DNA of 10,585 nucleotides from CBFGTJ01 sp965651815. GTDB lineage: Bacteria > Actinomycetota > Acidimicrobiia > Acidimicrobiales > Microtrichaceae. The translations under genes were made by a program, and so were the position numbers. Under the pieces are notes generated by a model, which worked only from the letters and a program-made list of their open reading frames with translations, made no database searches and was not told the DNA's origin. The DNA lies in contig CBFGTJ010000109.1 of the NCBI GenBank assembly GCA_965651815.1, positions 1-10,585 on the forward strand, given 5' to 3'. Of this stretch, positions 1-4,724 are shown piece by piece. The number at the start of each line of letters is the position of its first letter. Position 1 is the first letter of the stretch.

Positions 1-1362
1 CTCGAGGCCGACGTCAACCTGTCGGTCGTCAAGGCGCTGCTCGGCCGCATCAGGGAGCGGGCCGTCGGGGAGGAGCTGTCCCGGGCGCTGAACCCGGCCC
101 TGCAGGTCAAGAAGATCGTCCTCGAGGAGCTGACCACCACCCTCGGCGGTGAGACGCTCCGGATCACCTACGCGTCCAAGCCGCCGACGGTCGTGCTGAT
201 GGCCGGCCTGCAGGGCTCGGGCAAGACCACCAACTCCGCGAAGCTCGCACGCTGGTTCAAGGCCCAGGGCCGCAACCCGCTGCTCGTCGGCGCCGACCTC
301 CAGCGACCGGCGGCGGTGGAGCAGCTGCGCACCCTCGGCCGCCAGGTCGACGTGCCCGTGTACTCCGCCCCCGACGACGTCGTCGCCTCGGGCGAGGGCG
401 ACCCGGTCGAGGTGGCGCGCGGCGCGCTGGACGAGGCCCGCCGCCTGGGGCGCGACGTGGTCATCGTCGACACCGCCGGCCGCCTCGCCATCGACGCCGA
501 GCTGATGGACCAGGTGCGGCGCATCTCCGAGGCCGTCGACCCCGACTACACGTTCCTCGTCATCGACGCGATGACCGGCCAGGACGCCGTCGGCGTCGCC
601 GAGTCGTTCCACGCCGCGCTCGAGCTCGACGGCGTGATCCTCACCAAGCTCGACGGCGACGCACGTGGCGGTGCCGCGCTGTCGGTCAAGGAGGTCGTCG
701 GGCGCCCGATCGCGTTCGCGTCGACCGGTGAGAAGGTCGAGGACTTCGACCTGTTCCACCCCGACCGCCTCGCCGGACGGATCCTCGGCGAGGGCGACCT
801 GGCCACCCTGATCGAGAAGGCCGAGCAGGTCTTCGAGCAGGACCAGGCCGAGGCCGCCGCCGCCCGCCTGCTCGAGGGCACGTTCACCTTCGACGACTTC
901 CTCGAGCAGATGCAGGCGCTCAAGAAGATGGGCCCCCTGTCCGGGGTGATGAGCATGCTGCCGGGCGTGCCGAAGGAGGTGCGCGACGTCGAGATCGACG
1001 ACCGGCAGATCGCGCGCATCGAGGACATCGTCCGGTCGATGACGACCGAGGAGCGGATCAAGCCCGACATCATCGACAACTCGCGTCGGGACCGCATCGC
1101 CCGTGGCTCGGGCACCTCCGCCTCCGAGGTCTCCCAGCTCGTGTCGCAGTTCAAGCAGATGCGGCAGATGATGCAGCAGATGGGCGGGGGGTTCTCCAAG
1201 CGCAAGGCGAAGAAGGGGAAGAAGGGACGCAAGGGCGGGGGGCGCATCACGCCCAAGGGCGGCGCGAAGGTGCCGAAGAAGGCGTTCGCCCTGCCCTCGC
1301 TGGAGGAGATGGAGGCGCAGCTGCCCGGCGGTGCGCGGCGCGGCGGCCTCCCCGGCGGTTGA
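1..1362 (+). CDS. ffh: Signal recognition particle protein Ffh (SRP54), 5'-truncated by window edge
   Basis: GTPase of the signal recognition particle: with SRP RNA it binds signal sequences emerging from the ribosome and delivers the complex to FtsY at the membrane. The frame is open from base 1; the first in-window residues (LEADVNLSVVKALLGR) are N-domain sequence that lies near residue 39 in E. coli Ffh, so roughly 40 N-terminal residues are missing. The GTG at 193 is an internal codon, not the start. In window residue numbering (453 residues) the G domain shows the P-loop GLQGSGKTT (69-77), DTAGRL (157-162) and TKLDGDARGG (215-224). The methionine-rich M domain starts near 278 and carries the RNA-binding segment around SGTSASEVSQLV (370-381) followed by QMRQMMQQM. 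The C-terminus is an unusually long Lys/Gly-rich tail. rpsP follows after 100 bases. Confidence 0.97.
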   Translation, partial: LEADVNLSVVKALLGRIRERAVGEELSRALNPALQVKKIVLEELTTTLGGETLRITYASKPPTVVLMAGLQGSGKTTNSAKLARWFKAQGRNPLLVGADLQRPAAVEQLRTLGRQVDVPVYSAPDDVVASGEGDPVEVARGALDEARRLGRDVVIVDTAGRLAIDAELMDQVRRISEAVDPDYTFLVIDAMTGQDAVGVAESFHAALELDGVILTKLDGDARGGAALSVKEVVGRPIAFASTGEKVEDFDLFHPDRLAGRILGEGDLATLIEKAEQVFEQDQAEAAAARLLEGTFTFDDFLEQMQALKKMGPLSGVMSMLPGVPKEVRDVEIDDRQIARIEDIVRSMTTEERIKPDIIDNSRRDRIARGSGTSASEVSQLVSQFKQMRQMMQQMGGGFSKRKAKKGKKGRKGGGRITPKGGAKVPKKAFALPSLEEMEAQLPGGARRGGLPGG

Positions 1363-1462
1363 GCCGGCTTGCCGCGCCGGTGCGCCGGCGACCATCATGT
1401 GACGCTGCCCTCCCGGGGCCGCTGCGCAGACCCGGGCTGAACGACGAAGGAAGACACTGACC

Positions 1463-1735
1463 GTGGCCGTACGACTCCGCCTCACGCGCGTCGGCAAGAA
1501 GAAGCAACCGACCTACCGCATCGTCGCCGCCGACTCCCGCTCGCCGCGCGACGGCCGGTACCTCGAGATCGTCGGCACCTACGACCCTCGTCGCGAGCCG
1601 TCCGCCATCAAGGTGGACAACGACAAGGCCGTCGAGTGGCTCCGCAAGGGCGCCACTCCGTCCGAGCGGGTCCAGAAGCTCCTCGAGATCTCCGGGGCCT
1701 GGGAGCAGTTCCAGGCCTCGAAGGCCGCCAAGTGA
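1463..1735 (+). CDS. rpsP: 30S ribosomal protein S16
   Basis: Small-subunit ribosomal protein that helps fold the 5' and central domains of 16S rRNA during 30S assembly. The 90-residue product begins MAVRLRLTRVGKKKQPTYRI, the family hallmark, and has the usual length. The GTG start at 1463 is chosen because it gives this N-terminus and has an AAGGA-type ribosome binding site at 1447-1451. It is the first gene of a tight run with khpA, rimM and trmD. Its stop codon overlaps the khpA start (GTGA at 1732-1735), suggesting translational coupling. The 100-base gap from ffh contains GC-rich inverted repeats but no clear promoter, so co-transcription with ffh is possible. Confidence 0.97.
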   Translation: MAVRLRLTRVGKKKQPTYRIVAADSRSPRDGRYLEIVGTYDPRREPSAIKVDNDKAVEWLRKGATPSERVQKLLEISGAWEQFQASKAAK

Positions 1736-2001
1736 GCGACTCGGAGGCCGGCACCTCGTCGCCGGCCCAGGCGAGCCAGGTCCTGGAGCTGATCGCCCGT
1801 TCGCTGGTGGCCGAACCCGACGGTGTGCGGGTCGAGGTGGTCGAGGGCTCCGGCCGACCGCAGCTCAACCTGCACGTCGCGGACGGCGACATGGGCCGCA
1901 TCATCGGCAAGCGCGGCCGCATGGCCGCGGCGATCCGCACCGTCACCCGCGCCGCCGCGGCGCGCGACGGCGTCGAGATCGACGTCGAGTTCGTCGACTG
2001 A
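1732..2001 (+). CDS. khpA: KH-domain RNA-binding protein KhpA
   Basis: Small cytoplasmic RNA-binding protein (YlqC/KhpA type); in Firmicutes it pairs with KhpB and affects cell division and small-RNA biology. The GTG at 1732 gives 89 residues and sits in the 4-base overlap with the rpsP stop. An upstream in-frame ATG at 1636 lies inside rpsP and would add residues unlike this family, so it is rejected. A single KH fold is seen: hydrophobic helix VLELIARSLV (18-27), then the GXXG loop GKRG (59-62) within MGRIIGKRGRMAAAIRTV, which is the nucleic-acid-binding signature. The N-terminal 15 residues are Ser/Ala-rich and probably disordered. Its position between rpsP and rimM is the standard Gram-positive arrangement. 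The function in this organism is inferred from the family. Confidence 0.93.
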   Translation: MSDSEAGTSSPAQASQVLELIARSLVAEPDGVRVEVVEGSGRPQLNLHVADGDMGRIIGKRGRMAAAIRTVTRAAAARDGVEIDVEFVD

Positions 2002-2020
2002 CCGTCCCCGGCTGATCGGC

Positions 2021-2506
2021 ATGGCCGGCCCCGACGAGCCGGAGCTCCTCGAAGTCGGGAGGATCACCAAGGCCCACGGGTTGCGCGGCGAGGTCGTCGT
2101 GCTGCTGGTCACCGACCGGACCGAGCGGCTCGAGCCCGGCTCCGCGCTGCAGACCGACCGCGGCGAGCTGGTCGTCACCGCCTCGCGGCGGCACCAGGGC
2201 CGCTGGCTCGTCACCTTCGAGGGCGTGCACGACCGCAACGCCGCCGAGCAGCTGCGTGGCCTCGTGCTGCGCGCCGCGCCGCTCGACGACCCCGACGCCC
2301 TGTGGGTCCACGAGCTGATCGGGTGCACGGTCGTCAGCGCGGACGGCGTCGAGCGCGGGGTCGTCACCTCGGTGCTCGACAACCCCGCCGCGGACCTGCT
2401 CGTGCTCGACTCCGGCGCGATGGTTCCCGTCGTCTTCGTCGTGGGCAGGCCGGAGGGCGGCGTGATCCGTGTCGACACCCCCGACGGCCTCTTCGACCTC
2501 GGCTGA
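2021..2506 (+). CDS. rimM: Ribosome maturation factor RimM
   Basis: Late-stage 30S assembly factor that binds S19 and helps mature the 16S rRNA 3' (head) domain. The 161-residue product starts MAGPDEPELLEVGRITKAHG; the VGRITKAHGLRGEV segment (12-25) is the RimM N-terminal barrel signature. The second, PRC-barrel domain spans about residues 94-160, ending in VIRVDTPDGLFDL, which matches the family's usual end (V..P.GLLDL). The ATG at 2021 is the natural start by homology; the open frame continues upstream through khpA without family similarity. No strong ribosome binding site precedes it, so coupling to khpA (19-base gap) is plausible. trmD begins 3 bases after the stop. The length is slightly below the typical 165-180. 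Confidence 0.95.
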   Translation: MAGPDEPELLEVGRITKAHGLRGEVVVLLVTDRTERLEPGSALQTDRGELVVTASRRHQGRWLVTFEGVHDRNAAEQLRGLVLRAAPLDDPDALWVHELIGCTVVSADGVERGVVTSVLDNPAADLLVLDSGAMVPVVFVVGRPEGGVIRVDTPDGLFDLG

Positions 2507-2509
2507 CCC

Positions 2510-3268
2510 ATGGATCCCGCTGCGCTGCGCATCGACGTCGTCACGATCTTCGGGGAGCTGGTCGACCAGTTCTGCTCCGGGAGCCTGCTCGGCCGGGCCC
2601 GGCGGCGCGGGCTGCTCGACCTGCGCCTGCACGATCCCCGCGACGCCACCGACGACGTCCACCGCACCGTCGACGACACCCCCTTCGGCGGTGGGGCGGG
2701 CATGGTCATGCGGCCCGAGCCGCTGTTCGAGATCGTGGAGCGCGCCGATCCGCCGCGGCCGCTGTTCCTCCTGGGCCCCGGTGGGCGCAGGTTCGACCAG
2801 GCCATGGCGGTCGAGCTCGCCGCCTCCGGCGGGTTCTCCCTGCTCTGCGGGCGCTACGAGGGCGTCGACGAGCGGGTGCACACCCACCTCGTCGACGACG
2901 AGCTGTCGATCGGCGACTACGTGCTCGCCGGCGGGGAGGTGGCGGCGCTCGTGGTGATCGAGGCCGTGACGAGGCTCGTGCCGGGGGTGATGGGCAACGA
3001 GTACTCCGCCGAGGAGGAGTCGTTCGGGTCGGGGCTGCTGGAGTACCCGCAGTACACGCGGCCGGCGGAGTACCGCGGCCTGCGGGTGCCCGAGGTGCTG
3101 CGCTCCGGCGACCACGGCCGCATCGCCCGCTGGCGGCGGGCGCAGGCGATCGCCCGCACGCTGCGGCGCCGGCCCGACCTCATCGAGGCGCGCGGCGGCC
3201 TCACGGCCGAGGAGGAGCGCCTGCTGGAGGAGCTCGGCGCCGAGGGCGGGGACGGCGACGGCGGCTGA
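2510..3268 (+). CDS. trmD: tRNA (guanine-N1)-methyltransferase TrmD
   Basis: SpoU-TrmD (SPOUT) methyltransferase that makes m1G37 next to the anticodon from S-adenosylmethionine, preventing +1 frameshifting; normally essential. The 252-residue product shows the family motifs in order: IDVVTIFGE (8-16), TPFGGGAGMVM (57-67), the knotted AdoMet site LLCGRYEGVDERV (111-123) and SIGDYVLAGGE (133-143), then SFGSGLLEYPQYTRPAEYRG (171-190) and VPEVLRSGDHGRIARWR (193-209) in the tRNA-binding C-terminal domain. At the position of the catalytic aspartate of E. coli/Haemophilus TrmD (Asp169, in the stretch EDSF) this protein has Glu170 (EESF). The last 15 residues are an acidic, Gly-rich tail. The ATG at 2510 lies 3 bases after rimM. 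Confidence 0.97.
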   Translation: MDPAALRIDVVTIFGELVDQFCSGSLLGRARRRGLLDLRLHDPRDATDDVHRTVDDTPFGGGAGMVMRPEPLFEIVERADPPRPLFLLGPGGRRFDQAMAVELAASGGFSLLCGRYEGVDERVHTHLVDDELSIGDYVLAGGEVAALVVIEAVTRLVPGVMGNEYSAEEESFGSGLLEYPQYTRPAEYRGLRVPEVLRSGDHGRIARWRRAQAIARTLRRRPDLIEARGGLTAEEERLLEELGAEGGDGDGG

Positions 3269-3286
3269 CCGGGGATCGGTGCCCGT

Positions 3287-3316
3287 TTTCCCGGTTCGCC
3301 GAGCAGCCACTAACAT
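3287..3316 (+). promoter_or_regulatory. Candidate sigma-70-type promoter for rplS
   Basis: A TAACAT hexamer at 3311-3316 fits the actinobacterial -10 pattern TANNNT. An upstream TTTTCC (3287-3292) could be a weak -35 at 18 bases spacing. The predicted transcript would start near 3323, about 75 bases before the rplS ATG. This is one of few AT-containing hexamers in a very GC-rich gap, which is why it stands out. No experimental support. Confidence 0.38.
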
Positions 3317-3327
3317 CGTCGGGCCGT

Positions 3328-3391
3328 GCGTCCAACCTGCTTCGTGGACGCCCCCCGAACGCCACCCGCGGCGCGCGACGCCGCTGGAGGA
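3328..3391 (+). promoter_or_regulatory. Folded rplS leader with hairpin adjoining the ribosome binding site
   Basis: Two stems can be drawn in the 130-base trmD-rplS gap. The first pairs GCGTCC (3328-3333) with GGACGC (3346-3351) around a 12-base loop; it could be extended by TCGGG (3319-3323) with CCCGA (3354-3358) if transcription begins upstream. The second pairs GCGGCG (3368-3373) with CGCCGC (3379-3384) and ends one base before the GGAGGA ribosome binding site (3386-3391). Ribosomal-protein leaders often carry autoregulatory structures, so an L19-responsive element is possible. In DNA this GC-rich, short stems also occur by chance. Confidence 0.35.
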
Positions 3392-3398
3392 GACCGTC

Positions 3399-3743
3399 AT
3401 GAACCCGACCGACCTCATCGACCAGAGCAGCCTCCGGGACGACGTGCCCGACTTCGTCGCCGGTGACACCCTCAAGGTCCACGTGAAGGTCGTCGAGGGC
3501 AACAAGGAGCGCGTCCAGGTCTTCCAGGGCGTCGTGATCGCCCGCCAGGGCGGGGGAGTGAACGAGACGTTCACCGTCCGCAAGGTGTCCTACGGCGTCG
3601 GTGTCGAGCGCACGTTCCCCGTGCACTCGCCGATCATCGACCGGATCGAGGTCGTGACCCGCGGCGACGTCCGCCGGGCGAAGCTGTACTACCAGCGCGA
3701 CCGCGTCGGGAAGCGGGCGAAGATCAAGGAGAAGCGCGCCTGA
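3399..3743 (+). CDS. rplS: 50S ribosomal protein L19
   Basis: Large-subunit protein at the 30S-50S interface. The ATG at 3399 has an ideal GGAGGA ribosome binding site 7 bases upstream and gives 114 residues, the usual L19 length. An upstream in-frame start at 3279 would add residues unlike the family. Family features include FVAGDTLKVHVKVVEGNKER, VQVFQGVVIARQGGG and the conserved FTVRKVSYGVGVERTFPVHSP, followed by VRRAKLYYQRDRVGKRAKIKEK at the basic C-terminus. It follows trmD by 130 bases with its own candidate promoter and is followed by tandem hairpins, so it may be transcribed alone as well as by readthrough from rpsP-trmD. Confidence 0.97.
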   Translation: MNPTDLIDQSSLRDDVPDFVAGDTLKVHVKVVEGNKERVQVFQGVVIARQGGGVNETFTVRKVSYGVGVERTFPVHSPIIDRIEVVTRGDVRRAKLYYQRDRVGKRAKIKEKRA

Positions 3744-3753
3744 GCGTGCCCTC

Positions 3754-3791
3754 GCGCCCCTGACGGGGCGCCGCGCGGGCCCTCGGCCCGC
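3754..3791 (+). terminator. Tandem GC-rich hairpins after rplS, probable terminator
   Basis: Two consecutive perfect stems start 11 bases after the rplS stop. GCGCCCC (3754-3760) pairs with GGGGCGC (3765-3771) around a TGAC loop, and GCGGGCC (3775-3781) pairs with GGCCCGC (3785-3791) around CTC. A pyrimidine-rich stretch follows (about 3793-3803) but there is no proper T-tract, so these would act as actinobacterial-type U-poor terminators or as 3'-end stabilising structures. The position between rplS and yraN fits an operon boundary. Confidence 0.55.
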
Positions 3792-3842
3792 ACCTCCTTC
3801 CCCTGGACCCTTCCCCGGACGCCGATCGACGTGGGGTGGACC

Positions 3843-4199
3843 ATGGGAGGCCGACGCTACGACCACCGGCGCCTCGGGGCGCACGGGGAGGACCTCGCGC
3901 GCCGCTGGTACGAGGCGAGGGGCTACACGGTGCTGGCACGCAACTGGCGGTGCCGGGACGGCGAGCTGGACCTGGTGCTCGCACGGGGACGCCTGGTCGT
4001 GTTCTGCGAGGTGAAGACCCGCACCGGTGACCGTCACGGGTCGCCGTTCGCGGCGGTGGGCGTGCACAAGCAGGCGCGGCTGCGCCGGCTCGCGGCGCGG
4101 TGGCTCAGGGAGGCCGCCCCGTTCCGGCCCGACGAGGTCCGCTTCGACGTGGCCGGCGTGGTCGGGTCGCGGGTCGAGGTCGTGGAGTCGGCGCTCTGA
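3843..4199 (+). CDS. YraN/UPF0102 family nuclease-like protein
   Basis: Member of the widespread UPF0102 (YraN) family, which has a restriction-endonuclease-like (PD-(D/E)XK) fold; no firm cellular role is established, though its gene often neighbours comM and dprA. With the ATG at 3843 the product has 118 residues, typical of the family. The diagnostic pattern is clear: RRLGAHGEDLARRWYEARGY (8-27), then RNWRCRDGELDLV (33-45) and LVVFCEVKTRTG (51-62). Asp43, Glu56 and Lys58 would be the active-site D...ExK residues. A GTG at 3831 in frame could add four residues (MGWT); GGGG at 3832-3835 is a better-spaced ribosome binding site for the ATG, so that is preferred weakly. It converges on the small minus-strand genes 15 bases downstream. 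Confidence 0.9.
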   Translation: MGGRRYDHRRLGAHGEDLARRWYEARGYTVLARNWRCRDGELDLVLARGRLVVFCEVKTRTGDRHGSPFAAVGVHKQARLRRLAARWLREAAPFRPDEVRFDVAGVVGSRVEVVESAL

Positions 4200-4214
4200 G
4201 CGACCCGGCCGGTT

Positions 4215-4424
4215 TCAGCGGCGTGGCTCGCGGGTGTGCCGCCGCCGCCAGCAGCCGTGGTGCCAGTGGCGGCGCAGGTCCGGCGCGTCGAGGGGCACCG
4301 CGACCACGTGGCCGGTGCCGGCGGGGATGTCGCGGTTGCAGCCCGGGCAGAGGTACGCCTTGTGCGCCTCGTAGGGCTGCACCCTGCGGACCTCGCACTC
4401 GGTGACGGCCGTGTAGTCGGGCAT
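4215..4424 (-). CDS. Small Cys/His-rich protein, putative zinc-binding, function unknown
   Basis: A 69-residue minus-strand gene starting at the ATG complementary to 4422-4424. The pattern CPGC (Cys26, Cys29) followed by HWHHGCW (His53, His55, Cys58) looks like a treble-clef or zinc-ribbon-type metal site; between them lies NRDIPAGTGHVVAVPLDAPD. I recall similar CPGC...GxxHVV...RRHWHxxCW small proteins in actinobacterial genomes, sometimes labelled 'ATP/GTP-binding' without any nucleotide-binding motif; no such motif is visible here. The C-terminus is strongly basic (RRRHTREPRR), compatible with nucleic-acid binding. A longer reading from 4556 was rejected because it overlaps the upstream 36-residue gene and adds low-complexity sequence. 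No strong ribosome binding site; the gene lies 14 bases after the microprotein stop, suggesting co-transcription and coupling. Function unknown. Confidence 0.72.
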   Translation of the reverse strand: MPDYTAVTECEVRRVQPYEAHKAYLCPGCNRDIPAGTGHVVAVPLDAPDLRRHWHHGCWRRRHTREPRR

Positions 4425-4438
4425 CGGTTGCGGGTCGG

Positions 4439-4549
4439 TCAGCCGAGCACCGCCCACAGCACGAGCGCTGCGGAGACGACGATCGCGGACGCGACGAACA
4501 GGTAGTCCCAGTTCGAGCGGCGTTGGGGGCGGTGGGGATCGAAGCCCAT
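4439..4549 (-). CDS. 36-residue single-pass membrane microprotein, function unknown
   Basis: A short minus-strand frame encodes a basic, polar N-terminus MGFDPHRPQRRSNWDY followed by one continuous hydrophobic segment (about residues 16-36, ending ALVLWAVLG) and an immediate stop. This is the classic layout of a small bitopic membrane protein, with the Arg-rich end predicted cytoplasmic by the positive-inside rule. I do not recognise a named family, though short proteins of this MGFDPH-type appear familiar from actinobacterial genomes; that is recollection, not a search. A GATACT hexamer ends 6 bases before the ATG, as expected of a leaderless mRNA. The 69-residue Cys/His protein follows after 14 bases, so the two probably form one transcript, opposite to all neighbours. 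Confidence 0.62.
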   Translation of the reverse strand: MGFDPHRPQRRSNWDYLFVASAIVVSAALVLWAVLG

Positions 4550-4561
4550 CGCCCAAGTATC
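4550..4561 (-). promoter_or_regulatory. Candidate leaderless -10 element for the minus-strand microprotein pair
   Basis: On the minus strand GATACT (4561 to 4556) differs from TATACT-type -10 boxes only in its first base. It is followed by exactly six bases (TGGGCG) before the ATG at 4549. With that spacing the transcript would start at the A of the start codon, the usual geometry of leaderless genes in actinobacteria, and it fits the absence of a ribosome binding site. No convincing -35 is seen. Confidence 0.42.
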
Positions 4562-4645
4562 CCGTGCCGCCACCCCCGGTACGAGCCGGGGCTGCGGGGG
4601 TCGTCCGCCCCGGTCGCCACCGGCCCCGGTGTCACCGCCCCCTCC

Positions 4646-4719
4646 TACGATCGGCGGCGACCGCTTCCGGTCGTCTCGCGGCCCGGTGGGCCGCCCGCTC
4701 CCTCACCCTCCCGGGGAGG
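4646..4719 (+). promoter_or_regulatory. Candidate comM promoter and hairpin-rich leader
   Basis: TACGAT (4646-4651) fits a TANNNT -10 box; no good -35 is visible. A start near 4658 would open the RNA with the stem CGACCG (4658-4663)/CGGTCG (4668-4673) around CTTC, followed by GCGGCCC (4678-4684)/GGGCCGC (4688-4694). A third short stem pairs CCTCC (4707-4711) with GGAGG (4715-4719), which is the comM Shine-Dalgarno sequence itself. Together they suggest translation of comM may be limited by RNA folding, but chance stems are common at this GC content. Confidence 0.33.
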
Positions 4720-4724
4720 ACGCC

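Noticed and set aside
1363..1440. GC-rich inverted repeats after ffh (CGCCGG/CCGGCG at 1375-1390; CCCGGG at 1412-1417 and 1431-1436) as a terminator
   Set aside because: Short stems with no T-tract and no pyrimidine run at this GC content; termination cannot be supported, though an rpsP leader structure is possible.
1579..3583. Long minus-strand frames opposite rpsP to rplS (for example 1579-2805 and 1943-3583)
   Set aside because: Same GC-driven artefact; no recognisable domains, and the plus strand is fully accounted for by conserved translation genes.
4236..4505. Plus-strand 89-residue frame over the small minus-strand genes
   Set aside because: The minus-strand reading gives a coherent Cys/His motif and a membrane segment; the plus reading gives neither.
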